This document shows positions 10,546 through 23,224 of a stretch of 64,000 bases of DNA, one piece after another. How positions within the stretch are numbered: position 1 is the stretch's first letter; the number at the start of each line of letters is the position of its first letter. Both the position numbers and the translations under genes were made by a program. The notes under the pieces were generated by a model. That model saw only the letters and a program-made list of their open reading frames with translations. It was not told where the DNA came from and did no database searches. The stretch is from the NCBI GenBank assembly GCA_027924585.1, contig BSBM01000372.1:11459501-11523500 (forward strand), written 5' to 3'. Source of the DNA: Larix kaempferi (taxonomy: Eukaryota > Streptophyta > Pinopsida > Pinales > Pinaceae).

Positions 10546-12900
10546 GCCTACTCCATTCGGCTTATCCATTGTTCCAGCTACCTTCATGCAAACCATGAAC
10601 CGGCTATTTAGATTACACATTGGAAAATTTATCATAGTCTATTTTGATGATATCTTGATTTTTAGTAAAAATATGGAGGAACATGTAGGACATTTGAAAG
10701 TGGCACTTGACATACTTGGAGCATAATGGTTGTTTATCAACCCTGGAAAAAAGTGAGTTTTGCAAGGATAAGTTGGTATTCCTGGGTAGTGTTATTTCAA
10801 CAGGATGGATTGAGCATGGATCTAGAAAGAATTAAGGTGATTTTTGAGTGGCATACTCCTTAAAATATCATAGAAGGTAAGAGCTTTCATTGGTTGGTGA
10901 ACTTCTATAAGAGATTTATTAGAAATTTTAGTAGTAAAAGTGCACCCCTGACTAATTGCACAAGAGGGAAAGTCTTTACTTGGACAAAGGCAGCTGCTAT
11001 GAGTTTTGAACAACTCAAAAGAAGGGTTACAAAAGCACCAATTATTACTATACCAGACTTTGAGAAACTCTTTGTAGTCAAATGTGATGCTTTAGAGGTA
11101 TCTATTGGAGGAGTATTAAGCCAAGAAGGTAAACGCATAGCCTTTTTCAATGAGAAATTAAATGAAGTTAAAAAGAAGTATATAGCTTATGATAAGGAAT
11201 TCTATTCAGTGGCACAAGCCTTAAAATATTGGAGGCCTTATCTTTTACATAAGGAATTCATTTTGATGATGAACAATCAAGCCTTGTAGTACATAAATTC
11301 TCAAAGTAAGTTGTCCCACAAACATGCCAAATGGGCTTCATATTTGCAAGCATACACATTTGTCGTGCAACATAGGAGTGGTAAAACCAATGTAGTGTTT
11401 GATTCCTTAAGTAGAAGGCATCATCTGTTGGTTGTAATGAGTAATGATTTGGTGGGATTTGAAGAAATGAAGAGTGATTATTCTAATGATTCATATTTTG
11501 GAAACATTTATGCAACTTTAAGTAGGCAGGAACATATTGGCCTGAATTTATTTGAAGAATTTTTATTAGTAGATGGATTTTTATTTAAGGGTTCTCAGCT
11601 TTGCATTCCCCTTGGATCAAGGTGAGATAAACTTGTAAGAGAGATGCATTCAATTGGTTTAGGCAATCACTTTGGAAGGGATACAACTTTTGGATTAGTG
11701 AATGAAAAATTCCTTTGGCTTAATATGAGAAGAGACATGAACATGCTTGTTATTGCTTGTAGGGTGCTCCAAATAGCAGAAGGAGGAGAAAACAAAATAC
11801 AAGCCTATATATTCCTTTACCCATGCCAAAGGAACCATGGACTGATATTTCCATGGATTTTGTCTTGGGACTTCTACGAACCCAAAGAGGTCATGATTCT
11901 ATGTTTTAAGTAGTGGACCACTCTTATAAAATGGCCCATTTCATACCTTGTAAAAAGACTAATGATGCAAGTCAAGTGGCACATTTGTTCTTCAAGGAGG
12001 TAATATAGTTACATGGTCTTCCAAAAACCATAACCAATGATAGGGACACCAAATTCTTAGGCCACTTTTGGAGAGTCCTGTGAAAAAATTTGGACAATAG
12101 CCTACAATTCAATCTAGCATACCACCCCCAAATTGATAGTCAAACCGAGGTGGTGAACAAGAGCTTGGGAAATCTATTAAGGTGCTCGATGGGTGACAAT
12201 CCTCGACAATGGGATTTGGCAATACCTCAAGATGAATTTTCCTATAATTCCAACATAAATAGGGCTACATGTAAGTCTACATTTCAAGTTGTCTATGGTG
12301 CCAATCTTAAAGGAATTTTGGACTTAATTGAGTTGCTTGTAAACCCATATATCAACCAAGATGCTATAGACTTTATAGGAATAGTCATGAGATACATCAA
12401 CAAGCTAAATATAAATTGCAATCAATGAATGAAAAATATAAGAAAAACGTTGATTTGCATAGGAGAAAAAAATATATTTCAAAAGAGAGAAATGGCCATG
12501 GTACATTTGCGCAAGGAGAGGTATCCCCAAGGTATCTACAACAAGTTAAAACCCTAGAAAATCAAGCCCTACGTAACTCTAACGAAAATAAATGAGAATG
12601 CTTATGATTGAATTGCTTGAGGACTTAGAGATCGGTCATGTTTTTAATGTCGCTAACCTTCAATTACACTCAACTAGTAAAAATGATGACCATATGAATG
12701 ATGATCGGAATGAGAAGGAAGACAAAAACTGGATCAAGCACTTTCCAAAGAAGAAAAGAGAACAAGTTGAACGAGTGTTAGATACCAAATTAACCACCAC
12801 ATGTTCTAGGTCATATAAGTTGTGTTTTGTTAAGTGGGAAGGAATATCGAAATCCTACAACAATTGAATCACAAACACTGACTTGCTTAAGTACAACTTA
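10546..12900 (+). pseudogene. 5'-truncated Ty3/gypsy chromovirus pol
   Basis: The sequence starts abruptly inside RT at [11 protein letters not shown] and continues with [13 protein letters not shown], the gypsy YxDD box (about 10645). A gypsy RNase H follows (10894-11289: FVVKCDA, GGVLSQEGKRIAF, AYDKEFYSV). Next come a degenerate integrase zinc finger (about 11644-11790), integrase core fragments ([34 protein letters not shown]) and a chromodomain-like tail ending KLCFVKWEGISKSYNN (about 12865). That order and tail define chromoviruses. The frame breaks at least six times and several stops interrupt it. No 5' half is present; the left end lies about 40 bp from the Copia-1 TSD. Confidence 0.85.
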
Positions 12901-12945
12901 TCAATTACACCCGATGACCTTCAACCATGAGGTTCATAATTTTTA

Positions 12946-12965
12946 AGAGAAAGGGAGGAGGATAA
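12946..12965 (+). other. Candidate polypurine tract of the chromovirus
   Basis: The purine run AGAGAAAGGGAGGAGGATAAG follows the chromodomain remnant at the place where a PPT is expected. The next bases are not TG, so a 3' LTR start cannot be fixed. Confidence 0.35.
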
Positions 12966-12967
12966 GA

Positions 12968-14848
12968 AGCATCTTTCTTAACATAATTCTTACACCTTTC
13001 AATAGTTTATTTTTTTGCTCTAGGGATTTGTTTTACTAAAAATAGCCCTCTATTCAAATACTCCATTTGGGATCGAGCAAATAAGAGGGCATTAATAATT
13101 TTATGAAGGAGGTTAGGAAAATAAATGAGGAGGATGGTAGCATAGGCTCGGGGAGGTAATCTTCTAGTTGTTTGAAAAGTAGGTGTAGATGTTCATAGAT
13201 TGGGAATTTATGGTTGTACCTATTTGTAATGCGAGGTGCAATGAATAAGAAATACAATTATGAAATGTACCTGGTTGAATAATCTTGTTGTCTATCATAT
13301 ACATTTAGATTGTTTACACCATTTGGTTTTTTTTTCTATTTTAGTGTCAATACTCTTGTAGGTTTAAATATTTTATTGAAGTTGCTTTTCAAATATACAA
13401 ACATAGCATTTGCATACTGGTGGACTATATTGAGAAATTAAGTGTGGCATATTGGAGGTAATCTGCATCAATTTATTTTACCAATAACTCCCCCAAGGCC
13501 ATCATGTTGTCTCATCCTCAAGACATTGCCTTGAAAAAATTGCAAAACTAGAGCAACTTCAAAAATTCACTTGGTTTCCTTAGAAAAGTGATCCTTTAAC
13601 TCAAGGATGCCTTGCAAAATTGACATATCTTACTTATTTCCAAATTGAAACCTACATCATCCCCTTCTCAGCTTCTAATAGAAACCTAGAACAAACATGG
13701 TGGGTGGATTCAAAATCCAATGACTAGCCTTTTAGCTAGCTTCAATTGGAGAATCACTTATTTCTCTACATCCATCTAGTTATTGGATTTCTCCACATTC
13801 CACCATCGCTCTGTAACAAGACTTTGGAATCCCTCTAGGTTGCCCTAGAATTCAATGCAGCATGATATGATCTCTCTAACTTCTTTGTTGTTCTTGGAGA
13901 TTTGCAATTTGGCTATCTTTTCTTGAATAATAGGTAGCTTTCACAATATCCAAGTAGATTCTTGAGTCTCCTACTCTAACTATCTGTCTTGGTTGCATAC
14001 CACAGGAAAATTCTACATCCCAGATAAAACATCAAATGAGTCAACAAATGCCATTTTGGCTAACTCACCCACCTTGCCCAACTCATCTTGCTTCTCAATA
14101 TATTCCATGAACTTCAAAAAATTTAGTCTCTAATTATTTCCTTCAGTTTCAATTAAATTTTATTATTTTCTTTGATGTCCTCTAAAACTAGTCCACTAGA
14201 TTTGAAGGTAACTCATCATCCTTTTGTTGTGGGAAAAAAACCTTGAATAGCTAGTGTTTACTATCGCAGAGCAAGGGAGAGATAACTAATTAAATTTCCC
14301 TAGGATTGTTGACTTAGATTCATGACATTAACCAAAGAAGTGAGAAAGATAAGAAATAAACTTGATCATATAGGTTGACCTTAAGCTTCCTCCAATGAAC
14401 AAGCTCCAAAGCACTCCAATTGATAGATCTCTTAACATGTGTGCTTAGAAAGACAAATACCCTTCTCAAATCTTATGAAATTATGAAGGAATGAATCAAA
14501 TCATGAATAAACATGAACATTGATCAAACCTAATTAGTTCATCAGGAAAACTAAACCTCCTACAACAATAAAAATCAACATTAGCAATGATTGAACATCA
14601 GATTGGGAAAGTAGGGGAAGACAATAGATCTCTATTAATCATTGAAAGAACAAGTATTTGTTTTCCTAACCTTGTTGTTGGTACCTTTGAAACCGTTGTC
14701 TGAGTCCCTTTGCACCCAATCCAATAATGCCTTCAATCCCCCAAAGCTTTCAAACTCCCTCTTGGACAAAGTATGGAATCCAATCAAGTCAATGGACCTC
14801 ACTGATCAAGGGGAAAATGAATTCTCAGAAACAAGGGTTTTTTAGGGG
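12968..14848. other. Intergenic DNA, no supported gene
   Basis: About 1.9 kb of AT-rich DNA. The first few hundred bases may be chromovirus LTR (an AATGAATAAGAAA stretch near 13225 resembles an LTR R/U5 region). Near 13490-13530 the minus strand reads TTGAGGATGAGACAACATGA followed by CCTTGGGGGAG. That resembles the pol end and polypurine tract of a minus-strand gypsy element, but I found no coding support. Otherwise I see nothing. Confidence 0.4.
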
Positions 14849-14853
14849 GAATG

Positions 14854-17343
14854 TGTCATGTCCCCATTTCAACATCACCATGGAGTTTCATTTACCCTCC
14901 CTAGTGATCCTTGATCACCCTCCTAACCCATTTGTTCCATGGGTCATTAAATAATTAATTAGGAACATATTACTTAAATGTTTTTGGAATTAAATAAAGT
15001 TGGGTGGAATAACTAATTGCACATGTAATTATTATTTTTATTATTATTCATGTAATTTTTATGAATGGATAATATTAGAAGAGTCCAAGAAGGTGCATAA
15101 GGCTTATTTGGTTTGACAGATGTTGCCAAAAAATGATAATGGAAGCATGGAAAATTTTAGGGGCTAATCTTAGCCCATGGGCTAAATTTATAGTGACCCA
15201 TTTGTATTTAGGAGAGTTCTAAATCCCATCACCTCATATCCAGAGTTTCCCCAAGAAACATGGGGATAGTGAAGCTTGTGATCGACGATAGTAACATTTT
15301 TGTGGGTGTTTGGGGAATCATGCTTGGGGGATGGGACTTCATTCATAACCACATATTTGGGCATGCAAGGGGGCATGAATTTCCAAGGAGAAACTTGATG
15401 AAACATTCGCCAAGACTTCACAAGGTTTTATAATTTACTGAAAGATTCGCCAATATTTTACAAGATTATATAATCCATTGAGAGATTCACCAAAAACTTA
15501 TATATACATAATATAGCATTGATAAAATAGCCTTCATATTTTCCTATATATCATGTGGATTATCCCATTTATTATACATAGAAATTTAGGGGGGTTCTTA
15601 AAATTCTCCCTGAATGGAAGAAAGCAGGACAAAAGCATAAAAAGGAAAGAAAGCAAGAAAACCAGAGAAAGCAGGGAAAAGCACAGAAAAGAAGAGAAAA
15701 GCAGGAAAGTGATAGGAAAAGCAGGAATAAGTAGAAAAGCAGGCAAAAGCACAAGAAAAGTAGGAAAAGTGGCACAAAGTAGAAAGTTAGAATTTTTCTA
15801 ATTTCTGCACTAAAGAAGGAATAGTAAAAACATAAAGAAACCATAAGGATTTAGGAAAGCTAGCAAAGGATAATTTTAGCTAGTGAGGGATAAATCATGA
15901 AGGCAAGTGGGTCCAAGGAAAAAGAAACTTACCAAAGAAGCATCCAACTCACCAAAAGATATTCTCTCCTAAAAAAATATTAATTATTATTTTATTATTT
16001 TCATGAGAGAAGTCTGGAAGGAAAGATCCAGTGTCCAGGTTCAATGCATCTAACTCATGGATTACTTGCCTAAGAAGCAAACCAAGTTATAAAATAAGGT
16101 GGTGTGCACTCTCTCACATCTTTTGGTCATTTTTCTTATTGTCTTGAGAGATTTGCTTCTCAAAGTTTGAGTGATGTGCCTCAACTAGCTTTGGTTGATG
16201 TGCTCCATTGCAAATATTGTTCTAGATCTATTCTTTTCAGTGTGAGTGCATCCAGTCCAGCCATTAAATTTTTAATTGCATGTCTGATATTCCATCCAGT
16301 ACAGTTGATCGAATTCAATAGATGAAGAAGAAGTCCACTTACTCATTGCTCCAGCACAAGAGTTTCATTCGGTGAGAGGCCCACTTAAAGAGGGCACATT
16401 CAATGAGTTGAAGTAGCTGTGGTGTGTCCAATCTGATCCATAATGTCATCCTACAGACCATGGGTCAAATCTGGTGGTGGAGACTCTCTTCTTCCTCTTA
16501 CAGTTCTCAAATTTCTCTCTATGTTGTAAAATCCTCATCCCTTGAGGGTTTCTAGTAAATTTGATATAATAAATTAATGAAGGCACCTATAAATATATGA
16601 TTCAATATTTATGCTGCTATATTACAATTTATCAGACCCTCTAATGTCCATTGTTGTAGAATTATTAATTTTACTAAGTCATTTAAATGGTTAAAATTCA
16701 AGACTAGCTCTTTATGCATGAATTTTTTACTACTTTTATTGTTTCGGTCATAAATGATATTCTATGCATCAAAATTTAGTTCCACAAGTTTATGTAGATT
16801 ATTAATACCCTATTGAGCCCACTCCCACTTTCATATCAGAGTTTGGTGTAGGTTGTACAATGCTTGAGTCAGCGTGAACCTTAATTAGTTGAGTTGCCAC
16901 TATAGCAACAACTCTTCCAAGTCTAATTGCCCCAAAACCTATGTATATTTTTTGTATCAATATATTATAGGGTATACATAGGCTATAAACCTTTTGATTG
17001 CACCCGAATCTAGTGGAAAGGATCTAGTTTGCATATGTTGGTGTACCCAAGAAGTCTTGGAGTAGATTTCAGCAACAGTTGATTTCGAAACATAACTGGT
17101 CCTAGTACATTGTGCAAAGGATTCTTGAGATAGATTATCCCCTGTCGTTTAAGCTACTGCACATTTGATATCAAACATTCCTGACTCAAAGAGTCCTCTT
17201 GTGAAATGTTTGGTTGGTTTAGTTGTGTTCAATACTAGTTTCCTCAATTCTAGTTTTAATAACTACTCTCCAGTCTTGCAAATTTCTGATTTAAAATTTT
17301 GTGATTTAGTTAATATTATCAAATCTGATTTGGGGATACTACA
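14854..17343 (+). repeat. 5' LTR of the LARD element
   Basis: 2,490 bp starting TGTCATGTCCCC. It contains a TATAAAATA box at 16088-16096 and a purine-biased tract from about 15613. Relative to the 3' LTR it has an extra 475 bp between two AATGGAAG octamers (15138-15145 and 15613-15620). Confidence 0.88.
15613..15795 (+). repeat. Purine-rich GAAAAGCAG-type tract in the LTR
   Basis: About 180 bp almost entirely of A and G, with a recurring GAAAAGCAG/GGAAAGC motif. The homologous stretch in the 3' LTR is about 20690-20890. Its conservation in both LTRs makes it part of the element. One ORF through it is a shadow of the low-complexity sequence. Confidence 0.7.
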
Positions 17344-17344
17344 G

Positions 17345-17356
17345 TGGTATCAGAGC
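17345..17356 (+). other. Primer binding site of the LARD element
   Basis: TGGTATCAGAGC lies one base after the LTR end TACTACA; complementary to initiator-Met tRNA. Confidence 0.85.
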
Positions 17357-17422
17357 ATGGTCCTATGCACCTGTGAGCACAATAGCAATCTCCATTACTC
17401 AATTGAAAGTATAATTGCAGCC

Positions 17423-19885
17423 ATGGCCTAGTTTAGTGGAAACGATTTTGATTGGTATGAAGAGGAAGAATCATTTTTTGATTATGAAGAGATCATTTAC
17501 ATATATGGAGGATTTTCCATTTTGCATGAGGATGATGACTCCTTATGTGATACTATGTTCACAAAGAGTAGAAGGCCTAATCCACCAACATTCAATATTG
17601 TTGATGGGAGAGTATTTTATGGGGGAAAGCTTCTTGGAGTCAATCCATCTAAGTACCTTAGAGAATACCAAACAATAAGGAAGGAGATCCAAGAGGTCTT
17701 GCCTTTCCAAGGCTTCTGTACTTTCAAATTTGAAAGGTTGTTTCCAAACGAGGATCCTTGTGGCAGCACATATCATAGAAGAGTAAGTCATATTTTCAAC
17801 AGTGTGTGCAGAGAAGTGGAGCATATGTTGCAACAGAGTGAAGAATCACCATGCTCTACACTCAATGAGACAGTGACTAAGGGGGCATCCAAAGACTCTC
17901 ATGATGCAGGGAGAAGAAATCCCATAGTCAAAGATCAACCATCCGATGAGAAACATAGGCACAAAAGTATCTTAAGTGAGGAACCAGCACATCAGAAGAT
18001 TCAACAACCCATCATCAGGTTGTTGGCAGTGTGGGAGGTGAATTCACTTCTAGTTTCTTTGTTGGTGATTTCAAGATCACTGCAAAGGATATTGATCATG
18101 TTGATGGTGGCGAGACATATTTTGTATTAGATACAAAAGAGGAACATACATCAAATTTACAGTCACCACTTGATCTTCATAGTGAAGTAGAAGAAAAGCA
18201 CACACTAGTTGGGTGTGAATCGGAGAGTTTGGAAGAAGAACACACCACCCTAGATATGCCACATAAAGAGAAAAATGTGATGCAAAGGTATGACCAAATT
18301 CTGATTTTTATATTCCTTTGGGTCATTATGATATTGCAGCCACTTCCATGGAGAAGATTGGCATGGTCGAGTCCTCTAGTGATGAAGCTCAAATTTTTGG
18401 TGTTAAGGAGGAATGCAGTGAGAAGGTTGAAATGTTGGATGAGAGTATGCATTATTCTCATATGGTGGAGGAGCTCACATGTGTAATAACACACCGTGTG
18501 TTCAAGGAGACATTGGGTGACTTGGAGAGCCTACTCCTAGTCACAGAAGAAAGGATACTACAAGTTATGTCTAGAACTGATGGTGCACATAGATATTTGG
18601 AAGATCTAATTAGGAGAATTCAATTGGAGGAGAAACAAGGTGGGATTGTCAATAGAGTCTTTAGCTCTGAAATTTGCACATCAAAATGGATTTGGAAGAA
18701 ATGAAGGATGACTACTTGCAGTTGTTCATGGATAGAGACATGACTCTCAAACTTGCAGAAGACAAAGCAGCAGTAGAAGGAGATCAAATTCATGTGAATT
18801 TTGGGAGTTCACATTCCTTTCCTAGAACCTTTAGTGATAAGATGTGTGTGGTTGATTGCAAACATGATGTTTCATTGGAGGAGCCTCATATGCAAGGTGA
18901 GCATGAGGAGTGTTCAGTGATGCAAGTGCATGATGGTAGCAGTGATATGGAGATTGGTTGCAGAGCACTTGTTTCACACTTAGGGGATTATGAGATTTCT
19001 CTATATGAGGAAGACTCATCTATGGAGGATGTAACTGAGTGCATTCCACTTGGACCATGCATCATCAGTGAGATATTTCCATCTATGGATAGATGCATTT
19101 CATAGATGAGGACTTCTAGAGGTGAGAGCACATTTTATGATTCCATTGACATCTCTCATAATGCCCATTTATATGACCAGCAACATATGCACATCTGGCT
19201 ACCATTTGATGCCATTCATATATACATGGATTGGGTGGAAGATTACATGGCATGCATGGAGACACCTTACAGAAAGATTTTTTCTCATGCTATGTGGAAG
19301 ACAGTTATGCAAGCAAGTTTCCATGAAGAAATTGGCATGCAACATGTTGAGGCATTAGCCTTTCATAAGGAATATCTTAGCTTTCCTCTATGGAGGAAAT
19401 TCCCATATTTGGACGAGGCATACATGTACATTCTTGTTGGACCAGCTAACAACGGAGACCATGCATCTACTGTTCCAGTGGATGATATTTATAGGGAATT
19501 GCAACTGGTCTACTTTCCTTCACTCCTAGCACCTGAGGATGTGAAAGGAAATTTTGGTTTGATGGAGGGACTATTTTTATTGATGCTTCATGAGAGGAAA
19601 ATGACACATGTGTTTGCTTTTCAATTTGATTTTGATCACTGGGACACACCCTTAGTCCTCCTTCAGTATAGTGAGAAGAAGTGGAATCTACTAGCGCCAC
19701 TTGATACTTGTCTCATACAAAACAATGCAAGAGAGTTCCACTTGAGCTCTTGGGGTGGAATATGTGATTGCAGTGTGAGCCATGGGATTGGAGTGTTGTT
19801 TGCACATGAGGAGTTTCAAATTTTGTTGGGAAGACTCACTGAGTTGATGAATCGCATTGGGAGTGGCACACTTCCAACATGGTAG
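17423..19885 (+). pseudogene. Unrecognised ORF of the LARD element, frameshifted
   Basis: The frame opens at ATG 17423 (MA-stop-FSGNDFDWYEEEESFFDYEE; the third codon is TAG). It continues through GGKLLGVNPSKYLREYQ and CTFKFERLFPNEDPCGSTYH to about 18030. It then shifts to a second frame (18031-18290, very acidic), a third (18318-18660), and returns to the first (18674-19885, one TAG at 19103). Taken together this is about 820 codons. The C-terminal part is aromatic-rich (HIWLPFDAIHIYMDW, FAFQFDFDHWDTPL). I see no zinc knuckle, protease, polymerase or integrase signature, so I cannot name it. The coherent composition across frames argues for a genuine decayed protein of the element. Confidence 0.6.
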
Positions 19886-19889
19886 ATGG

Positions 19890-20385
19890 ATCATCGCATA
19901 CCATGGAGTGACAGGTTGTCACAAGCAACAGTGATGATGGGTGGTATGCATCAGGGACCATGGGATCCAAACATTGATGGGTGGTTTCAAACACCATTGA
20001 TGTTTTGGAGGGTGCAGCTGAGGCAGTGAGATCCAATAATTCCTTGCAATGATGAAATTTCTAGGGTGTCATGAATGTTATTGGAGTGTAGTGGTGGTTT
20101 TCATAGTCACATTGTATTCATCAAATTTACTTGGGATCCTGACATTCTTGTTAGTTGTTTTAATTGGGAGGAACTTACATATTCGGTTGCATAGATAGAG
20201 GAGTTAGGAATTAGGAGATGGTAATAATTAGAGTAGTGCAACAAAAGCATGGTGGATAACCCTCAGTTTATCTTGGAGTTTGGTTCATAATGCTATTCAT
20301 TCCAAAAACAACCTTGAGGCAACAATTGGAAGAAGAATAGGTTAAGCATCACCATGGATTGTTGTTGCTTGAGGACAAGCAAAAT
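19890..20385 (+). other. LARD 3' untranslated region
   Basis: Non-coding stretch between the last ORF stop and the polypurine tract. Its end reads TTGCTTGAGGACAAGCAAAA and then the purine tract, wording typical of plant gypsy-type elements just before the 3' LTR. Confidence 0.5.
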
Positions 20386-20399
20386 TGGGAGGGGAGGAC
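20386..20399 (+). other. Polypurine tract of the LARD element
   Basis: TGGGAGGGGAGGAC directly precedes the 3' LTR (TATCATGTCCCC). Confidence 0.8.
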
Positions 20400-22466
20400 T
20401 ATCATGTCCCCATTTTGACATCACTATGGAGTTTCATGTACCCTCCCTAGTGATCCTTGATCACGCTCCTAACCCATTTTTTCCATGGGTCATTAAATAA
20501 TTAATTAGGAACATACTAATTAATAAATGTTTTTGGAATTAAATAAAGTTAGGTGGAATAACTAGTTGCACATGTAATTATTATTTTTATTATTATTCAT
20601 GTAATTTTTATGAATGGATAATATTATAAGAGTGCAAGAAGACACATAAGGATTATTTGGCTTAACATATGTTTCCAAAAAAATGATAATGGAAGAAAGT
20701 AGAAAGAAAGACAAAAGCAGAAAAAGGCAAGAAAGCAGGAAAGGCAGGAAAAACAGAGAAAGCAAGGAAAAGTAGAGAAAATAAGAGAAAGCAGCAAAAA
20801 GAAGGAAAGTGACATGAAAAGAAGGAAGAAGAAGAAAAGCATGCAAAAGCACAGGAAAAACAGAGAAAAGCAGGAAAAGCGGCACACAGTAGAAAGTCAT
20901 AATTTTTCTAATTTCTGCACTCAAGAAGGAATAGTAAAAGCATAAAGCAACCATAAGGCTTTAGGAAATCTAGCGAAGGATAATTTTAGCCACTGAGGGA
21001 GAAATCATGTAGGAAAGTGGTCCAAGGAAAAAGAAACCTACCAAAAAAGCATCCAACTCACCAAAAGATATTCTCTCCTAAAAATGATTAATTATTAATT
21101 TATTATTTTCATGAGAGAAGTCTAGAAGGAAAGATCTAGTGTCCAGGTTCAATGCATATAAATCATGGATTACTTGCATAAGAATCAAACCAAGTTATAA
21201 AAGAAGGTGGTGCACACCCTGTCACATATTTTGGTCATTTTGCTTATTGTCTTGAGAGCTTTGCTTCTCAGAGGTTGAGTGATGTGCCTCAACAAGCTTT
21301 GGGTGATGTGCCCCATTGCAAATCTTGTTTCAGATATATTATTTTCACTGTGAGTGCAGCCAGTGCAGACATTATAGTTTTAATTATAGGTCTAATATTC
21401 CATCCAGTACAACTGATCGAATTCAATAGATGAAGAAGAAGTCAAGTTACTCATTGTTCCAACACAAGAGTTTCATTCAGTGAGAGGCCCACTTCAAGAG
21501 GGAAAATTAAATGAGTTTAAGTATCTATGGTGTGTCCAATATGATACATAATTTTATCCTAGATCCCATGGATTGAATATGGTGGTGAAGACTCTCTTCT
21601 TCCTCTTACAATTCTCAAATTTCTCTCTATGTTGTAAAATCCTCAACCCTTGGGGGTTTCTAGCAATTTTGATGTAATAAATTATTGAAGGCACCTATTA
21701 ATATATGATTCAAGCTTGATGTTTATATACTAAAATTTATAAGACCCTCTAATTTCCATTTTTGCAGACTTATTAATTTTACCGAGTCATTTAAATGGTC
21801 AAAATTCAAGACTAGCTCTTTATGCATGAATTTTTTACTAGTTTTATTTTTTCGGTCATAAATGATATTCTATGCATCCAAATTCAATTAGGAAAGTTTT
21901 TTGTAGACTATTAAGACCCTATTGATCCCACTCCCACTTTCATATTATAGTTTGGTGCAGGTCGTACAGTGCTTGAGTCAGCCTGAATATTAACTAGTTG
22001 ATCTGCCACTATAGCAGCAACTCTTCCAAGTCACCCAAACCCAGTATAATTTCCCCAAAACCTTTGTATATTTTATGTATCACTAGATTATAGGGTAGAA
22101 ACATGATAGACACCTTCTGATTTCACCCAAATCTAGTGGAAATGATCTAGTTTTCATATGCTGGTCTACCCAGGAAGCCTTGGAGTAGACTTCAACAATA
22201 GCTGATTTCTAAACATAAATGGCCCCAATACGTTGTGCAAAGGATTCTTGAGTTAGCTTAGCCCCTGTCATTTAGGATACTGCACATTTTGTATCAGAAA
22301 TTACTGACCCAAATATTCCTCTTGTGAAATTTTGGGTGGGTTTAGCTGTGTTCAGTACTAGTTTCCCCAATTCTAGTTTTAATAACTAGTCTCCAGTCTT
22401 GCAAATTTTTGATTTAAAATTTTGTGATTTAGTTAATATTCTCAAATCTGATTTGGGGATACTACA
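20400..22466 (+). repeat. 3' LTR of the LARD element
   Basis: 2,067 bp, partner of 14854-17343. It begins TA instead of TG (G-to-A change) and ends GGGGATACTACA. It lacks the 475-bp block present in the 5' copy, the junction being AATGGAAGAAAG. A TATAAAA box is present near 21195. Confidence 0.87.
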
Positions 22467-23208
22467 TAATGGATATTAAAAAAATAGGATTTAGGGCCAA
22501 ATATTCCAACATAACCTTAGTATGTATGCTTGATGCCCCTATCTCTTCCATATATCTCTCATTCATAATTTTTGGACATGGTTGAGATAGTTGGGAAGGT
22601 GGTTTCAAGGAGTTACACCCGAAAAACTACTTTTCCAACCATTCAATTTTTCAATTTTCAAGATTTTGTATATATTTTTATGTTATTTTCAAGGCATACA
22701 CTCCTTGCAAGAAGGAAAGGAGTATGCACCTGCACCTCGCATGAAGGAAGGGTGTGTGTTCCCTCAAAACCATCATTCTCGGTGGAAAATGAGCTAGAAA
22801 GGGTTGGTGTCCTATCCAGAGGTGGAATCAACACATATGGATGGATCCAACACCTAATTCAACCCATGTCACAATGATTAGGGATTCTTCAAAGAACATT
22901 AGGGACATTCATATACCGGTTAGGGATAGTTGAATGTTGTTTGGAAGGATCTAACAGTACAAGGAAAACACCCTCTAATGGAGGTTTTTGCGGACGCTCC
23001 TCTAAAAAGAGCCCAAATATCTATTTATAGCGGAGGCTAGTGGGTGGATGTTTTAGTAGATATTTTTATATGGTGTTTTAATACATACCAAATGCACCTG
23101 TGCACCCTTAGTATAGATGCACCAGTGTAGGCAAAAACAAAATGCACCGATATCAAAAATCTTTGTTCAATGGGGAGGAAAAATATGTCTTTTCTATTCT
23201 ACTGCCAA
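22467..23208. other. Intergenic DNA, no supported gene
   Basis: Sequence between the LARD element and the SINE target site. A 101-codon open stretch at 22572-22877 has no recognisable motif and mixed composition; I do not call it a gene. From about 23040 the CACCG/TGCA motifs described below begin. Confidence 0.5.
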
Positions 23209-23224
23209 CAATAACCTGTGCATT

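Larger units (their letters stand above)
14854..22466 (+). mobile_element. Large non-autonomous LTR element (LARD-like)
   Basis: A 7.6-kb element with long LTRs (14854-17343, 2,490 bp; 20400-22466, 2,067 bp). They start TGTCATGTCCCC/TATCATGTCCCC and end GGGGATACTACA. A PBS for initiator-Met tRNA (17345-17356) and a PPT (20386-20399) are at the expected places. Candidate TSDs are GAATG (14849-14853) and TAATG (22467-22471), one mismatch. The 3.06-kb interior lacks any gag, protease, RT or integrase motif and instead holds one broken unrecognised ORF. Large LTRs with a non-pol interior fit the LARD class, which would be mobilised in trans. Confidence 0.85.

Noticed and set aside
13490-13570. 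Possible minus-strand gypsy pol end and polypurine tract
   Set aside because: Only about 40 bp of similar wording, with no coding sequence or LTR to support it.
15553-15844. Open stretches in several frames in the purine-rich tract, and their 3' LTR copies near 20562-20954
   Set aside because: Low-complexity A/G sequence (or its T/C complement) is stop-poor in several frames; the tract is part of an LTR.
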